Positions 7,813 through 16,954 of a DNA stretch of 54,876 nucleotides are shown here, piece by piece. Every line of letters starts with the position of its first letter. The stretch's first letter is position 1. A model generated the notes under the pieces. It searched no databases, was not told the origin of the DNA, and saw only the letters and a program-made list of their open reading frames with translations. The position numbers and the translations under genes were made by a program. Origin of the DNA: Oscillospiraceae bacterium (GTDB lineage: Bacteria; Bacillota; Clostridia; Oscillospirales; Oscillospiraceae); the NCBI GenBank assembly GCA_902761055.1, contig CACWIS010000009.1, positions 1 to 54,876 of the forward strand. Reading direction: 5' to 3'.

Positions 7813-8587
7813 ATGCGCTGATATTCTTTTTGATCCGGTCGATCGCGCCCTTTTCCAGGCGCGAGACCTGGGCTTGCGAAATGCCGATCTCGCGGGCGAC
7901 TTCCATCTGCGTCCGGCCGTCGTAAAAGCGCAGCGCGAGGATGCGGCGCTCGCGCGGCGTCAGGCGGCCGATCGCCTCCTCGAGCGCGATCTGCTCGAGC
8001 CAGTGCTCGTCGGTGTTGCGGCTGTCGCCGATCTGGTCCATGATGCAGGAGCTCTCGCCTCCGTCGCTGAACACCGGCTCATAGAGCGAGACCGGCTCGC
8101 AGATCGCGTCGAGCGCAAAGACGATCTCCCGGCGCGGGATGCCGGTCTGCGCGGCGAGCTCGTCCACGCCCGGCTCCCGCCCGCTCTGCGCCGTCAGCTT
8201 CTCCTTGGCCTGCAGCACCTTGTAGGCCGTGTCGCGCATCGAGCGCGAGACGCGCAGCGCGCTGTGGTCGCGCAGAAAACGCCGCAGCTCCCCGGCGATC
8301 ATGGGGACGCCGTAGGTGGAGAACTGCACCTGCTGGCCGAGGTCGAAGGCGTCGACCGCCTTGATCAGGCCGATCACGCCCACCTGAAAGAGATCGTCCA
8401 TGCTCTCGCCGCGGTTTGCAAAGCGCTGCACGACCGAGAGCACAAGGCGAAGATTGCCCGCGATCAGCTTTTCCCGCGCGGCCTTGTCGCCCGCGCGCGC
8501 CTGTTCCAGAAGCGTCCTCGTCTCCGCGCTTTTGAGCACCGGCAGCTGCGCCGTGTTGACCCCGCAGATCTCGACCTTTCCCTGCAT
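7811..8587 (-). CDS. sigG: RNA polymerase sporulation sigma factor SigG
   Basis: The N-terminus KVEICGVNTAQLPVL is the hallmark of sigma-G, the late forespore sigma factor. Region 2 (NLRLVLSVVQRFANRGE, DDLFQVGVIGLIKAVD, FSTYGVPMIAGELRRFLRD) and region 4 (LTPRERRILALRFYDGRTQMEVA, ISQAQVSRLEK) are complete; length (258 residues) is normal. In Bacillus and many Clostridia sigG follows spoIIGA-sigE; here it stands apart, downstream of mntP and convergent with the rnf operon. A GGAG SD precedes the ATG. A sigma-G-like promoter lies upstream, which suggests autoregulation. Confidence 0.95.
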   Translation of the reverse strand: MQGKVEICGVNTAQLPVLKSAETRTLLEQARAGDKAAREKLIAGNLRLVLSVVQRFANRGESMDDLFQVGVIGLIKAVDAFDLGQQVQFSTYGVPMIAGELRRFLRDHSALRVSRSMRDTAYKVLQAKEKLTAQSGREPGVDELAAQTGIPRREIVFALDAICEPVSLYEPVFSDGGESSCIMDQIGDSRNTDEHWLEQIALEEAIGRLTPRERRILALRFYDGRTQMEVAREIGISQAQVSRLEKGAIDRIKKNISA

Positions 8588-8621
8588 GAAAAAGCTCCAC
8601 CCCCGAAAACAAGAGTGGAGT

Positions 8622-8651
8622 TAGTATTTCCCGACATGCGGAAAAACATTC
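8622..8651 (-). promoter_or_regulatory. Sigma-F/G-type promoter of sigG
   Basis: On the - strand GAATG (8651-8647) fits the -35 consensus GHATR. After an 18-bp spacer, AATACTA (8628-8622) fits the -10 consensus CATWHTA with one mismatch. This is the spacing of forespore promoters, and the gene behind it is sigG. Confidence 0.6.
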
Positions 8652-8656
8652 TTTTT

Positions 8657-9244
8657 TCACAGTACGCCGCGCAGGAAGATCTCGAGCCCGATGAAGATCA
8701 GGATCGCCCCGCCGAGAATCGGCGCCTTGCTCGAGAGCCGCGCGCCGGCCCTGCGGCCGAGAAACAGGCCGAAGAGGCAGATTGCGAGCGTGACCGCGCC
8801 GATGATCAGCGCTTCGATCAGCGCCGCGCCGAAGGGGTACTCTTCGATCGTGAAGCCGACGGAGAGCGCGTCGATCGACGTGGCGACGCCCTGCAGCATC
8901 AGCCCGCCGAGGGACAGCCGCGCCGCCGTGTTTTCCTCCTTGTCCCTGCCGCGCAGGCCCTCGAACAGCATCGAGCCGCCGATGTACAGCAGCAGCACGA
9001 GCGCGATCCAGGGGATGAAGCGCTGGAAGGCCGTGAAGCGCTCGGCCACCGAACGGACGCAGAGCCAGCCAATCAGCGGCATGAGGATCTGAAAGAGCGC
9101 AAAGGTCCCCGCGATGCCGAGCCTGCGGCCGTGCCTCATATCCGGCTCGGCGAGCGCGTTGGCCACCGAGACGGAAAAGGCGTCCATCGCAAGCCCCACG
9201 CCGAAGAGTGCGCTGTTCAGAAAAAAGGCAAAATCGAGTTTCAC
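8657..9244 (-). CDS. mntP: Manganese efflux pump MntP
   Basis: MntP exports Mn2+ across the cytoplasmic membrane. This 195-residue protein has six hydrophobic segments and the two family motifs with acidic residues: AMDAFSVSVANAL near the N-terminus and GVATSIDALSVGF in the second half. The GTG at 9244 is taken as start because GGAGG lies 8 bp upstream and a strong promoter lies just beyond; upstream ATG options overlap that promoter. The leader is only ~55 nt, too short for a yybP-ykoY manganese riboswitch, and I see no such element. Confidence 0.9.
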   Translation of the reverse strand: MKLDFAFFLNSALFGVGLAMDAFSVSVANALAEPDMRHGRRLGIAGTFALFQILMPLIGWLCVRSVAERFTAFQRFIPWIALVLLLYIGGSMLFEGLRGRDKEENTAARLSLGGLMLQGVATSIDALSVGFTIEEYPFGAALIEALIIGAVTLAICLFGLFLGRRAGARLSSKAPILGGAILIFIGLEIFLRGVL

Positions 9245-9305
9245 GCTCCGCGCCTCCGAAAGATCAAAGCTCGGGCGCAGGGCGCCCGGGACGGTCAGTG
9301 CGGCC

Positions 9306-9334
9306 ATTGTAGCACCGCGTCCTGCGCCTGTCAA
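9306..9334 (-). promoter_or_regulatory. Sigma-A promoter of mntP
   Basis: On the - strand TTGACA (9334-9329), 17-bp spacer, TACAAT (9311-9306). It lies ~60 bp before the GTG start and rules out the longer N-terminus. Confidence 0.85.
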
Positions 9335-9385
9335 CGAAAACGGCCCGCTTTTTTGGAAAAACAGGCTTTTTTGTGAAAAAAAGCC

Positions 9386-9414
9386 TTGACTTTCCGCGCG
9401 CCATCGGGTATATT
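9386..9414 (+). promoter_or_regulatory. Sigma-A promoter of rplJL
   Basis: TTGACT (9386-9391), 17-bp spacer, TATATT (9409-9414). The expected start is near 9421, just before the L10 leader. Confidence 0.85.
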
Positions 9415-9420
9415 ATACGA

Positions 9421-9574
9421 GCGCTCCGAAGACAGCAGGTGGCCCCCGGGCCGTAAATCCTGCCGAGGACAACAACAATTCACGCTGTTAATTGTTATTG
9501 TGCCTTTGCGTCCTTCCGGATGCAGAGGTTTTCTTTTTGGGCGCCATCAATCGTGTGGAGGTGAAAAAACACAC
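9421..9574 (+). ncRNA. Ribosomal protein L10 leader
   Basis: The segment CCGAAGACAGCAGGTGG ... GTAAATCCTGCCGAGGAC matches the conserved core of the L10 leader of Firmicutes. The GCAGG/CCTGC stem is interrupted by a GGCCC/GGGCC hairpin and the flanking bases form the protein-binding region. A second hairpin (AACAATT/AATTGTT) follows, and then an attenuator. L10(L12)4 binding here represses rplJL when ribosomal protein is in excess. Confidence 0.85.
9503..9538 (+). terminator. Attenuator in the rplJL leader
   Basis: CCTTTGCGTCC / GGATGCAGAGG forms an 11-bp stem with two G-U pairs and a TTCC loop, followed by TTTTCTTTTT. It lies between the L10-binding region and the rplJ SD, as expected for transcription attenuation. 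Confidence 0.7.
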
Positions 9575-10111
9575 ATGCCGAACGCAAAGGTTCTCAGCGA
9601 AAAGCAGGCGATCGTCGCCGCCCTGGCCGAGCGTATCAAGAACGCGGGCGCCGGCATCCTGGTCGACTACCGTGGCATCACGGTGCTCGAGGATACCGCT
9701 CTGCGCGCCGAAATGCGCAAGGAAGGCATCGACTACACGGTCGTCAAAAACACTCTGACCAGAAAGGCTCTCGATCAGCTCGGAATGAGCGGTCTGGACG
9801 AGGTGCTCAACGGCACGACCTCTCTGGCTACCACCGCGGGTGACCCCATCGCGCCTTTCCGTATCATCAGCGACTACTCCGACAAGCTCAAGGAGCGCTT
9901 CAACATCAAGGCCGCCTTTATGGACGGTCAGATCCTGAGCGAATCCGAGATCGCGGAGATCGCCGCGCTGCCTTCCAAGGACGCGCTGTACGCCAAGGTC
10001 CTGGGCACCATGATCGCACCCATCACCGGTCTGGCCGTCTGCCTGGGTCAGATCCTCGAGCAGAAGGGCGGCTCCCTCGAGCCGGCCGCTGCCGAAGCCG
10101 CTGCGGAATGA
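9575..10111 (+). CDS. rplJ: 50S ribosomal protein L10
   Basis: L10 anchors the L7/L12 dimers on the ribosomal stalk. The protein (178 residues) has the globular N-terminal domain (LVDYRGITV, VVKNTLTRKAL) and the C-terminal L7/L12-binding helix. The ATG at 9575 is chosen over far upstream in-frame codons that lie in the leader. The GGAGG is ~13 bp away, a long spacer. rplKA does not precede it; the neighbour upstream is the divergent mntP. Confidence 0.97.
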   Translation: MPNAKVLSEKQAIVAALAERIKNAGAGILVDYRGITVLEDTALRAEMRKEGIDYTVVKNTLTRKALDQLGMSGLDEVLNGTTSLATTAGDPIAPFRIISDYSDKLKERFNIKAAFMDGQILSESEIAEIAALPSKDALYAKVLGTMIAPITGLAVCLGQILEQKGGSLEPAAAEAAAE

Positions 10112-10147
10112 TCGCAGCAAACATCATTTATTTGGAGGAAAATTAAA

Positions 10148-10522
10148 ATGAGCGAAAAAATCACCGCCATGATCGAAGAGATCAAGGGTCTCACCGTTCT
10201 TGAGCTCAGCGAGCTCGTCCACGCCCTCGAGGAAACCTTCGGCGTTTCCGCCGCCGCCGTCGCCGCCGGCCCCGCCGTCGCCGCTGCCGGCCCGGTCGTC
10301 GAAGAGAAGACCGAGTTTGACGTTGTCATGACCAGCTTCGGTGCCGAGAAGATCAAGGTCATCAAGGAAGTCCGCGCGATCACCGGTCTCGGCCTGGCCG
10401 AGGCGAAGGCCCTCGTCGAGAGCGCCCCGAACGCGAAGATCAAGGAAGCCATCTCCAAGGAAGACGCCGAGGCTCTCAAGGCCCAGCTCGAAGGCGTTGG
10501 CGCCACTGTCGAGCTCAAGTAA
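10148..10522 (+). CDS. rplL: 50S ribosomal protein L7/L12
   Basis: The stalk protein that recruits translation factors. At 124 residues it has the dimerising N-terminal domain ([15 protein letters not shown]), an Ala/Gly/Pro hinge, and the C-terminal domain with [31 protein letters not shown] lies ahead of the ATG. It is followed by two terminators and not by rpoB, so the usual rplKAJL-rpoBC arrangement is broken here. Confidence 0.98.
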   Translation: MSEKITAMIEEIKGLTVLELSELVHALEETFGVSAAAVAAGPAVAAAGPVVEEKTEFDVVMTSFGAEKIKVIKEVRAITGLGLAEAKALVESAPNAKIKEAISKEDAEALKAQLEGVGATVELK

Positions 10523-10544
10523 TCCTGAGCCGGAACAGAACAGA

Positions 10545-10574
10545 AAAAACAGGGATCGGAAGATCCCTGTTTTT
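10545..10574 (+). terminator. Rho-independent terminator after rplL
   Basis: AAAAACAGGGATC / GATCCCTGTTTTT, a 13-bp stem with a GGAA loop and a T-run. Confidence 0.92.
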
Positions 10575-10585
10575 CTTTGCCCGAA

Positions 10586-10620
10586 GCGGCGCGGACACGG
10601 ATCGTCCGCGCCGCTTTTTT
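10586..10620 (+). terminator. Second terminator between rplL and psuK
   Basis: GCGGCGCGGAC / GTCCGCGCCGC, an 11-bp stem with a 7-nt loop, then TTTTTT. The T-run is on the + strand, so it backs up the first rplL terminator; its stem may also stop transcription from psuK. Confidence 0.8.
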
Positions 10621-10625
10621 GTCGT

Positions 10626-11513
10626 TTACAGCAGCGCTTCGGCTCGGAGCCGCGGGCTGTTGGTCTCCTCGCCCGCGACGGTGAGCGCGCCCGCGCGGTC
10701 CGCGGCGAGCGCCGCGGCGGCGAGATCGAGGCCCTGAACGCCCGCCCAGACGATCGCGGCCGTCGCCGCGTCGCCCGCGCCGTTGGTGTTCACGAGCTCG
10801 GCCGGGATGCGCGGGAGCCGTATGCGTTCCTCGCCCTCGGCCGCGAGCAGGCCGTCGCCGCCGAGGCTGATAAAGACGCGGCCCACGCCCTTTTCGAGCA
10901 GCGCCGCGGCGCAGTCCTCGGCCGTCTCCCGGCCGGTGAGGGCGCGCGCCTCGAGCAGGTTCGGCTTGATCGCCGCGAGGCTGCCCAGCGCGCCGCGCAG
11001 CCGCGGCGCTTTGGCCGTGGAGACCGGGTCGGCGTACAGCGGAGCCGTGACGTGCCGCGCGAGCCAGTCGATCGTCCCGACGGAGAGATTCGCGTCGAGC
11101 ACGACCGCAGCGGAGGCGTTGAGCGCCGGCAGGTGACGCGCGAGCCACTCCGGCGTGATGTGCGCGGTCACGTCCATGTCGGCGACGCCGAGCTCCATCT
11201 CGCCCCGCTCGTCCGTGACGTAGAGGTAGACCGAGCTGCGCTCGCCCGCGACGAGCCGCGTCATCGAGCAGTCCACGCCGTAGGCGCGGCAGCTCTCCAG
11301 CACCGAGGCCCCCAGCGCGTCCTCGCCGACGGCGGTGAGGAGCCGGACCGGCAGGCCCAGCAGCGCGAGGTCGCAGGCGATGTTCCTGCCGACGCCGCCC
11401 GGGCGCAGCGTGACGCGTCCGGGGTTGGAGTCATGCCGGACGAGCCGTTCGGCGGGCACGCCGCAGATGTCGGTGTTCGCGCCGCCGACGACGCTCACGC
11501 ATCGAGCTTCCAT
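10626..11513 (-). CDS. psuK: Pseudouridine kinase (PfkB family)
   Basis: PsuK phosphorylates pseudouridine to pseudouridine 5'-phosphate, the substrate of PsuG. The 295-residue PfkB-fold protein has the PsuK-type start VGGANTDICG. It also has DSNPGRVTLRPGGVGRNIA, a GEM--GVADMD block, DPVS-AK, and the PfkB signature with catalytic Asp in NTNGAGDA. General sugar kinases of this fold do not share the DSNPG block. The gene overlaps the glgP stop by 19 bp and is the last gene of the prs-pth-glgCDP run. PsuG is encoded at 47.6 kb, 36 kb away. Confidence 0.85.
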   Translation of the reverse strand: MEARCVSVVGGANTDICGVPAERLVRHDSNPGRVTLRPGGVGRNIACDLALLGLPVRLLTAVGEDALGASVLESCRAYGVDCSMTRLVAGERSSVYLYVTDERGEMELGVADMDVTAHITPEWLARHLPALNASAAVVLDANLSVGTIDWLARHVTAPLYADPVSTAKAPRLRGALGSLAAIKPNLLEARALTGRETAEDCAAALLEKGVGRVFISLGGDGLLAAEGEERIRLPRIPAELVNTNGAGDAATAAIVWAGVQGLDLAAAALAADRAGALTVAGEETNSPRLRAEALL

Positions 11514-13900
11514 ATGTTCTCGGCGTATTCCCGCACGGCGCGGTCGGCGGCGAAGAAGCCGCTCTGGGCCGTGTTCATGATCGCCAGGCGCGCGAGCTCG
11601 TCCTCGTCGGAGATGCGCTCGTAGAGGCGCTTCTGGCAGTCGGCGTAGGCGCGGTAGTCCGCGATCAGCATGTAGGGGTCGCCGCCGTAGAGCAGCCCCG
11701 AGACGAGGTCGGAATAGCTCTTGCCGTCCGAGAAGCCCTGGGAGAAGCGGTCCATCACGCGCTGGATCTCCGGATCCTGCGAGGCGATGCGGGCCGGGTC
11801 GTAGCCCCGGGCGCGCAGCGCGGCGATCTCGTCGGTGTGCAGGCCGAAGAGGAACATGTTTTCGCCCGTGAGCCGCTCGTACATCTCGACGTTTGCGCCG
11901 TCGAGCGTGCCGATCGTCACGGCGCCGTTCATCATCAGCTTCATGCAGCCGGTGCCGGAGGCCTCCTTGCCGGCCGTGGAGATCTGCTCGGACACCTGGG
12001 CGGCGGGCACGATGGCCTCGGCCGCGCTGACGCGGTAGTTTTCCACGAAATAGACCTGCAGCTTGCCGCGGCAGAGCGGGTCCTTGTCGATGTCGGCGGA
12101 CATGGACAGCAGCAGCTCGATGATGCGCTTGGCGGTCTTGTAGCCGGCGGCCGCCTTGGCGCCGAAGACGAAGGTGCGCGGCAGGAAGCTGCGGTTCGGG
12201 TCGTCGTGCAGCTGGAGCTGCAGGCTCGCGATGTGCATGGCGCACAGGAGCTGGCGCTTGTACTCGTGCAGACGCTTGATCTGGACGTCCATGATGCCCT
12301 CGGGGTCGAAGGCAAAGCCGTCGTTGCGGCGGGCGAAGTCGGCAAAGCGGCGCTTGTTCTCCGCCTTGATGGCGAGGACGCGGCGGCGCACCTCGGCGTC
12401 GTCGGCGAATTTTGCCAGCTCGGCGAGGCGCTCCGGCTCGGTGAGGTACTCCTCGCCGCCGAGCAGCTCGGTGATGAGGCCGTGCAGGCCGGGGTTGATC
12501 TGCGCGAGCCAGCGGCGGTGATCGATGCCGTTGGTGACGTAGGTGAAGCGGTCGGACCGCAGCGAGCAGAGATCGCGGAACAGATCGTCCCGGAGGATCT
12601 CGCCGTGGAGGCGGGACACGCCGTTGACCTTATAGCAGGCCGCGAGGCAGAGATTGGCCATCAGCACCTGGTTGTCGCGGATGATGAGGTTGCGGCCCAC
12701 GCGCTCGTCCTGGCCGAAGTTGTAGATGAGGTAGCTGACCCAGCGGCGGTTGATCTCGCAGAGGATCTCCCACACGCGCGGCAGGAGCTGCTGGATGATC
12801 TGCTGGGGCCAGCGCTCGAGCGCCTCGCTCATGACCGTGTGGTTCGTGTAGGCGACGCTCTGCTTGACGATCTCCCAGGCCTCGTCCCAGCCGAGGCCGT
12901 GCTCGTCCATGAGCAGACGCATCAGCTCGGGGATGATGAGCGCGGGGTGCGTGTCGTTGATCTGGATCGTGTGATGCTCGCTGAAGCTGCGGACGTCGCC
13001 CCACTTCGCGATGTGCTTGCGCACGATGTCCTGCGCGGTGGCGGAGACGAAGAAGTACTGCTGCTTGAGACGCAGGATCTTGCCCTCGAGCTTTTCGTCC
13101 GCGGGGTAGAGCACCTTCGTGATGACCTCGGCCATCGTGCGCTCCTCCAGGCTCTTGACATACTCGGCGTTGGAGAAGAGGTACATATCCAGCTGGCTGG
13201 GGCTCTTGGCGTCCCAGAGGCGGAGCTTGTTGATCTCCTTGCCCCCGAAGCCGGCGATCAGCATATCGCGCGGGATGGCGGTGACGGGCGTGTAGTCGGT
13301 ATGGACGGCGCTGTAATGGCCGAGCTCGTCCCAGTGCGCGGAGATCTGGCCGCCGAAGCGGACCTCGACCGCGTCCGCATAGCACGGGACCAGCCAGCCC
13401 TCGGACGCGAGGAGCCAGTTGTCGGCCTTCTCGGTCTGCTTGCCGTCCTTGAATTTCTGTTTGAAAATGCCGAGCTCATAGCAGATGGAGTAGCCCGTGG
13501 CCTCCATGCCGAGCGTGGCCATGCTGTCCATGTAGCAGGCGGCGAGACGGCCCAGGCCGCCGTTGCCGAGGCCCGCGTCGGGCTCGGTCTCGAAAATGTC
13601 CGTGGCGTTCTTGCCCATGTCCTCGAGCGCGCCGATCAGCGCCTCGGAGATGCCGAGGTTGAAGGCGTTTTTCATCAGGCTGCGGCCCATGAGGAACTCC
13701 ATGGACATGTAGTGTACTTCTTTTTTCTTGGCCCGCGGCTTTTCGACCGCGAGAAGGCGGCTCATGATCTCGCGGATCACCATCGCGCAGGCCTGGAACA
13801 GCTGGTCGTCGGTGGCGGCCTCGCTCGTTACCGCGAAATAAGCGCAGAGGCGATCCTCGATCGCGCTTCTGACTTCGTCTTTAGAGATCTGACTGGTCAT
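11495..13900 (-). CDS. glgP: Glycogen/alpha-glucan phosphorylase
   Basis: Releases glucose 1-phosphate from glycogen with PLP as cofactor. The 801-residue protein has the GLGNGGLGRLAACYMDS block, the substrate-binding region NGIDHRRWL, and the PLP-lysine signature EASGTGCMKLMMNG at about residue 650. The ATG at 13900 is chosen: GGAGG lies 11 bp upstream and the product begins MTSQISKDEV. It follows glgD after a 92-bp gap that contains a hairpin. glgA and glgB are not in the window. Confidence 0.96.
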   Translation of the reverse strand: MTSQISKDEVRSAIEDRLCAYFAVTSEAATDDQLFQACAMVIREIMSRLLAVEKPRAKKKEVHYMSMEFLMGRSLMKNAFNLGISEALIGALEDMGKNATDIFETEPDAGLGNGGLGRLAACYMDSMATLGMEATGYSICYELGIFKQKFKDGKQTEKADNWLLASEGWLVPCYADAVEVRFGGQISAHWDELGHYSAVHTDYTPVTAIPRDMLIAGFGGKEINKLRLWDAKSPSQLDMYLFSNAEYVKSLEERTMAEVITKVLYPADEKLEGKILRLKQQYFFVSATAQDIVRKHIAKWGDVRSFSEHHTIQINDTHPALIIPELMRLLMDEHGLGWDEAWEIVKQSVAYTNHTVMSEALERWPQQIIQQLLPRVWEILCEINRRWVSYLIYNFGQDERVGRNLIIRDNQVLMANLCLAACYKVNGVSRLHGEILRDDLFRDLCSLRSDRFTYVTNGIDHRRWLAQINPGLHGLITELLGGEEYLTEPERLAELAKFADDAEVRRRVLAIKAENKRRFADFARRNDGFAFDPEGIMDVQIKRLHEYKRQLLCAMHIASLQLQLHDDPNRSFLPRTFVFGAKAAAGYKTAKRIIELLLSMSADIDKDPLCRGKLQVYFVENYRVSAAEAIVPAAQVSEQISTAGKEASGTGCMKLMMNGAVTIGTLDGANVEMYERLTGENMFLFGLHTDEIAALRARGYDPARIASQDPEIQRVMDRFSQGFSDGKSYSDLVSGLLYGGDPYMLIADYRAYADCQKRLYERISDEDELARLAIMNTAQSGFFAADRAVREYAENIWKLDA

Positions 13901-13933
13901 GGATTTGCTTGTCCTCCGAATATCAAATTGAAC

Positions 13934-13965
13934 GCGCCCGTGAAAGCCTCCGCTCTCACGGGCGC
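13934..13965 (-). repeat. Inverted repeat between glgD and glgP
   Basis: GCGCCCGTGA / TCACGGGCGC is a perfect 10-bp stem with a 12-nt loop. There is no good T-run on the - strand. It may be an mRNA-processing or attenuation structure that sets glgP levels apart from glgCD. Confidence 0.5.
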
Positions 13966-13992
13966 TTGTTCGGTCCTGTATGTGTCCGCCTT

Positions 13993-15105
13993 TCAGATGT
14001 GCGATCCCTTCGGGATCACGAGCGGCAGTTTCTCGTTGCCCTTGAGCACCGTGTCCGGGGCGAGCGTGCAGTCCTTGTCGGCGATCACGTACTCGAGCTG
14101 CGCGCCCGCGCCGATCGTCGTGTGGCGCATGATGACGCAGTCCTTCAGACAGGCGCCCTCCTCCACGACGACCTCGGTGGACAGCACGCAGTTCTCGATC
14201 TTGCCGAGGATGCGGCAGTTGTCGCCCACGAGGCTGTTGATCGAGACGGCGTCCTCGCCGTAGTAGGTGCTGACGCCCTCGTGGTGGCGCGTCCGGACCG
14301 GACGTGCGGGCGTGAAGAGGTCGTGGCGCTTGTCGGGGTCGAGCATGTCGCGGTTCGCGCGGTAGTAGAGGTCGACGGAGCGGATCGGCATGTAATAGCC
14401 CTTGTGCAGATAGATGCCCATCCTGCCGCCCTTTGCGAGATACTCGGCGATCGCGTCGCGGTGGAAGCGGTAGAGGTTGCGCGCGGCGCACTCGTCCATC
14501 ATCTTCACGAGCAGCTCCTTGTCGATGATGTAGCCCTCCGTCGAGGTGTAGCCCTCGCATTCGCCCTCGCGGTAGAACAGCACGCGCCCGACCGTGCCGT
14601 CGGGGCCTGGGACGTAGCGGTGCTGCGGGGCGGCCGGCGTTTTATCGCTGCAGATGGCCGTGATCGGCAGACCGGAGCGGATGTGCTGCTCGCCCGCGGC
14701 CGTGAGGTCGAGGTTGGCGCACATGCTGCCGAGCAGGAGCACGACGTATTTCTGCGGGATGTCGCGGATGTAGTCGCCCACGCCGTTGAGCGCTTCCATC
14801 GTGCCGAAGTAGTTGCCGCTGTGGTAGCCGGGCATGCCGAAGGGCGGGAGCAGGCGCACGCCGCCGTCCTTGCGGCTCATGTCCCAGGACTTGCCGTTGC
14901 GGACGTGGTCCATGAGAGACTGATAATCGCGCTGCATGATGACGCCGACGTCGTGGATGCCCGCGTTCATCAACGAGGAGAGCGCAAAGTCGATCACGCG
15001 GTAGCGGCCGAAGATCGGCATCGAGGCCGCGGTGCGGTGGCTGACGAGCTCACGCAGTTCGGGGGAGGCGCTGTAGGCAAAGATGATCCCGTGAAAGTCT
15101 TTCAT
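13993..15105 (-). CDS. glgD: Glucose-1-phosphate adenylyltransferase subunit GlgD
   Basis: GlgD is the regulatory partner of GlgC in Firmicutes. The 370-residue protein has the nucleotidyltransferase fold followed by a left-handed beta-helix (VGDNCRILGKIENCVLS, GAGAQLEYVI). It lacks the GG-G-RL nucleotide loop of GlgC; the start reads IIFAYSASPELRELV, typical for GlgD. It begins 4 bp after the glgC stop and ends 92 bp before glgP. Confidence 0.93.
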   Translation of the reverse strand: MKDFHGIIFAYSASPELRELVSHRTAASMPIFGRYRVIDFALSSLMNAGIHDVGVIMQRDYQSLMDHVRNGKSWDMSRKDGGVRLLPPFGMPGYHSGNYFGTMEALNGVGDYIRDIPQKYVVLLLGSMCANLDLTAAGEQHIRSGLPITAICSDKTPAAPQHRYVPGPDGTVGRVLFYREGECEGYTSTEGYIIDKELLVKMMDECAARNLYRFHRDAIAEYLAKGGRMGIYLHKGYYMPIRSVDLYYRANRDMLDPDKRHDLFTPARPVRTRHHEGVSTYYGEDAVSINSLVGDNCRILGKIENCVLSTEVVVEEGACLKDCVIMRHTTIGAGAQLEYVIADKDCTLAPDTVLKGNEKLPLVIPKGSHI

Positions 15106-15109
15106 GTTC

Positions 15110-16303
<1,194 letters not shown>

Positions 16304-16346
16304 GGTTTCCTCTCTTCTTTCTTGTGTTTTTTCCGTTATAACGGCC

Positions 16347-16943
16347 TCAGCCGTTTTGATTAAACCGGTTCATGGCCTTGTCCGGCCCCTCCGCGATATA
16401 GCACAGAGCCGCCTCGGCCGCGCGGTCGGCCGCGCCGCGGATCGTCTCGAGATCCTTGCCCGTGAAGCGGGCGAGCACCCAGTCGCGCATATCGTAATCC
16501 TCGTGCGGCGGGGCGCCGACGCCGAGGCGGATGCGCGGGAAGCCTTCCGTCCCGAGGGCGGCAATGATATCCTTCAGGCCGTTGTGCCCGCCGGCGGAGC
16601 CGCTGCGGCGCACGCGGATGCGCCCGAGCGGGAGGGAGACCTCGTCGGAGATCACGATCACCCGCTCCGGCGGGATCTTGTAGAAGCGCGCCGCCTCCGC
16701 GACCGCCTGCCCGGAGAGGTTCATATAGGTCTGCGGCTTGAGCAGCAGCACGTTCTGCCCGGCGTGCCTGGCGATCGCCGTGAGGGCGTGGAATTTTGAC
16801 TTGTTGATCCTGACGCCGCAGCGCTCCTCCATGGCCTCGGCCGTGAGGAAGCCGGCGTTGTGGCGGGTGTTTTCATAATCCTTCCCCGGGTTGCCGAGGA
16901 AGACGATGAGCCAGGAGGCCCCGCCGCTCTGCTTGAAAAACAT
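16347..16943 (-). CDS. pth: Peptidyl-tRNA hydrolase
   Basis: Frees tRNA from stalled peptidyl-tRNA. The 198-residue protein shows [18 protein letters not shown] with the catalytic His, [28 protein letters not shown] and [12 protein letters not shown]. The ATG at 16943 gives the usual short N-terminus. A GTG at 16958 overlapping the prs stop (GTGA) would add five residues and is a real alternative, because neither start has a clear SD and coupling with prs is likely. Confidence 0.94.
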   Translation of the reverse strand: MFFKQSGGASWLIVFLGNPGKDYENTRHNAGFLTAEAMEERCGVRINKSKFHALTAIARHAGQNVLLLKPQTYMNLSGQAVAEAARFYKIPPERVIVISDEVSLPLGRIRVRRSGSAGGHNGLKDIIAALGTEGFPRIRLGVGAPPHEDYDMRDWVLARFTGKDLETIRGAADRAAEAALCYIAEGPDKAMNRFNQNG

Positions 16944-16954
16944 GGTTTTGAAAA

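Noticed and set aside
9245-9334. Manganese (yybP-ykoY) riboswitch before mntP
   Set aside because: The leader after the promoter is ~55 nt, too short, and lacks the conserved loops.
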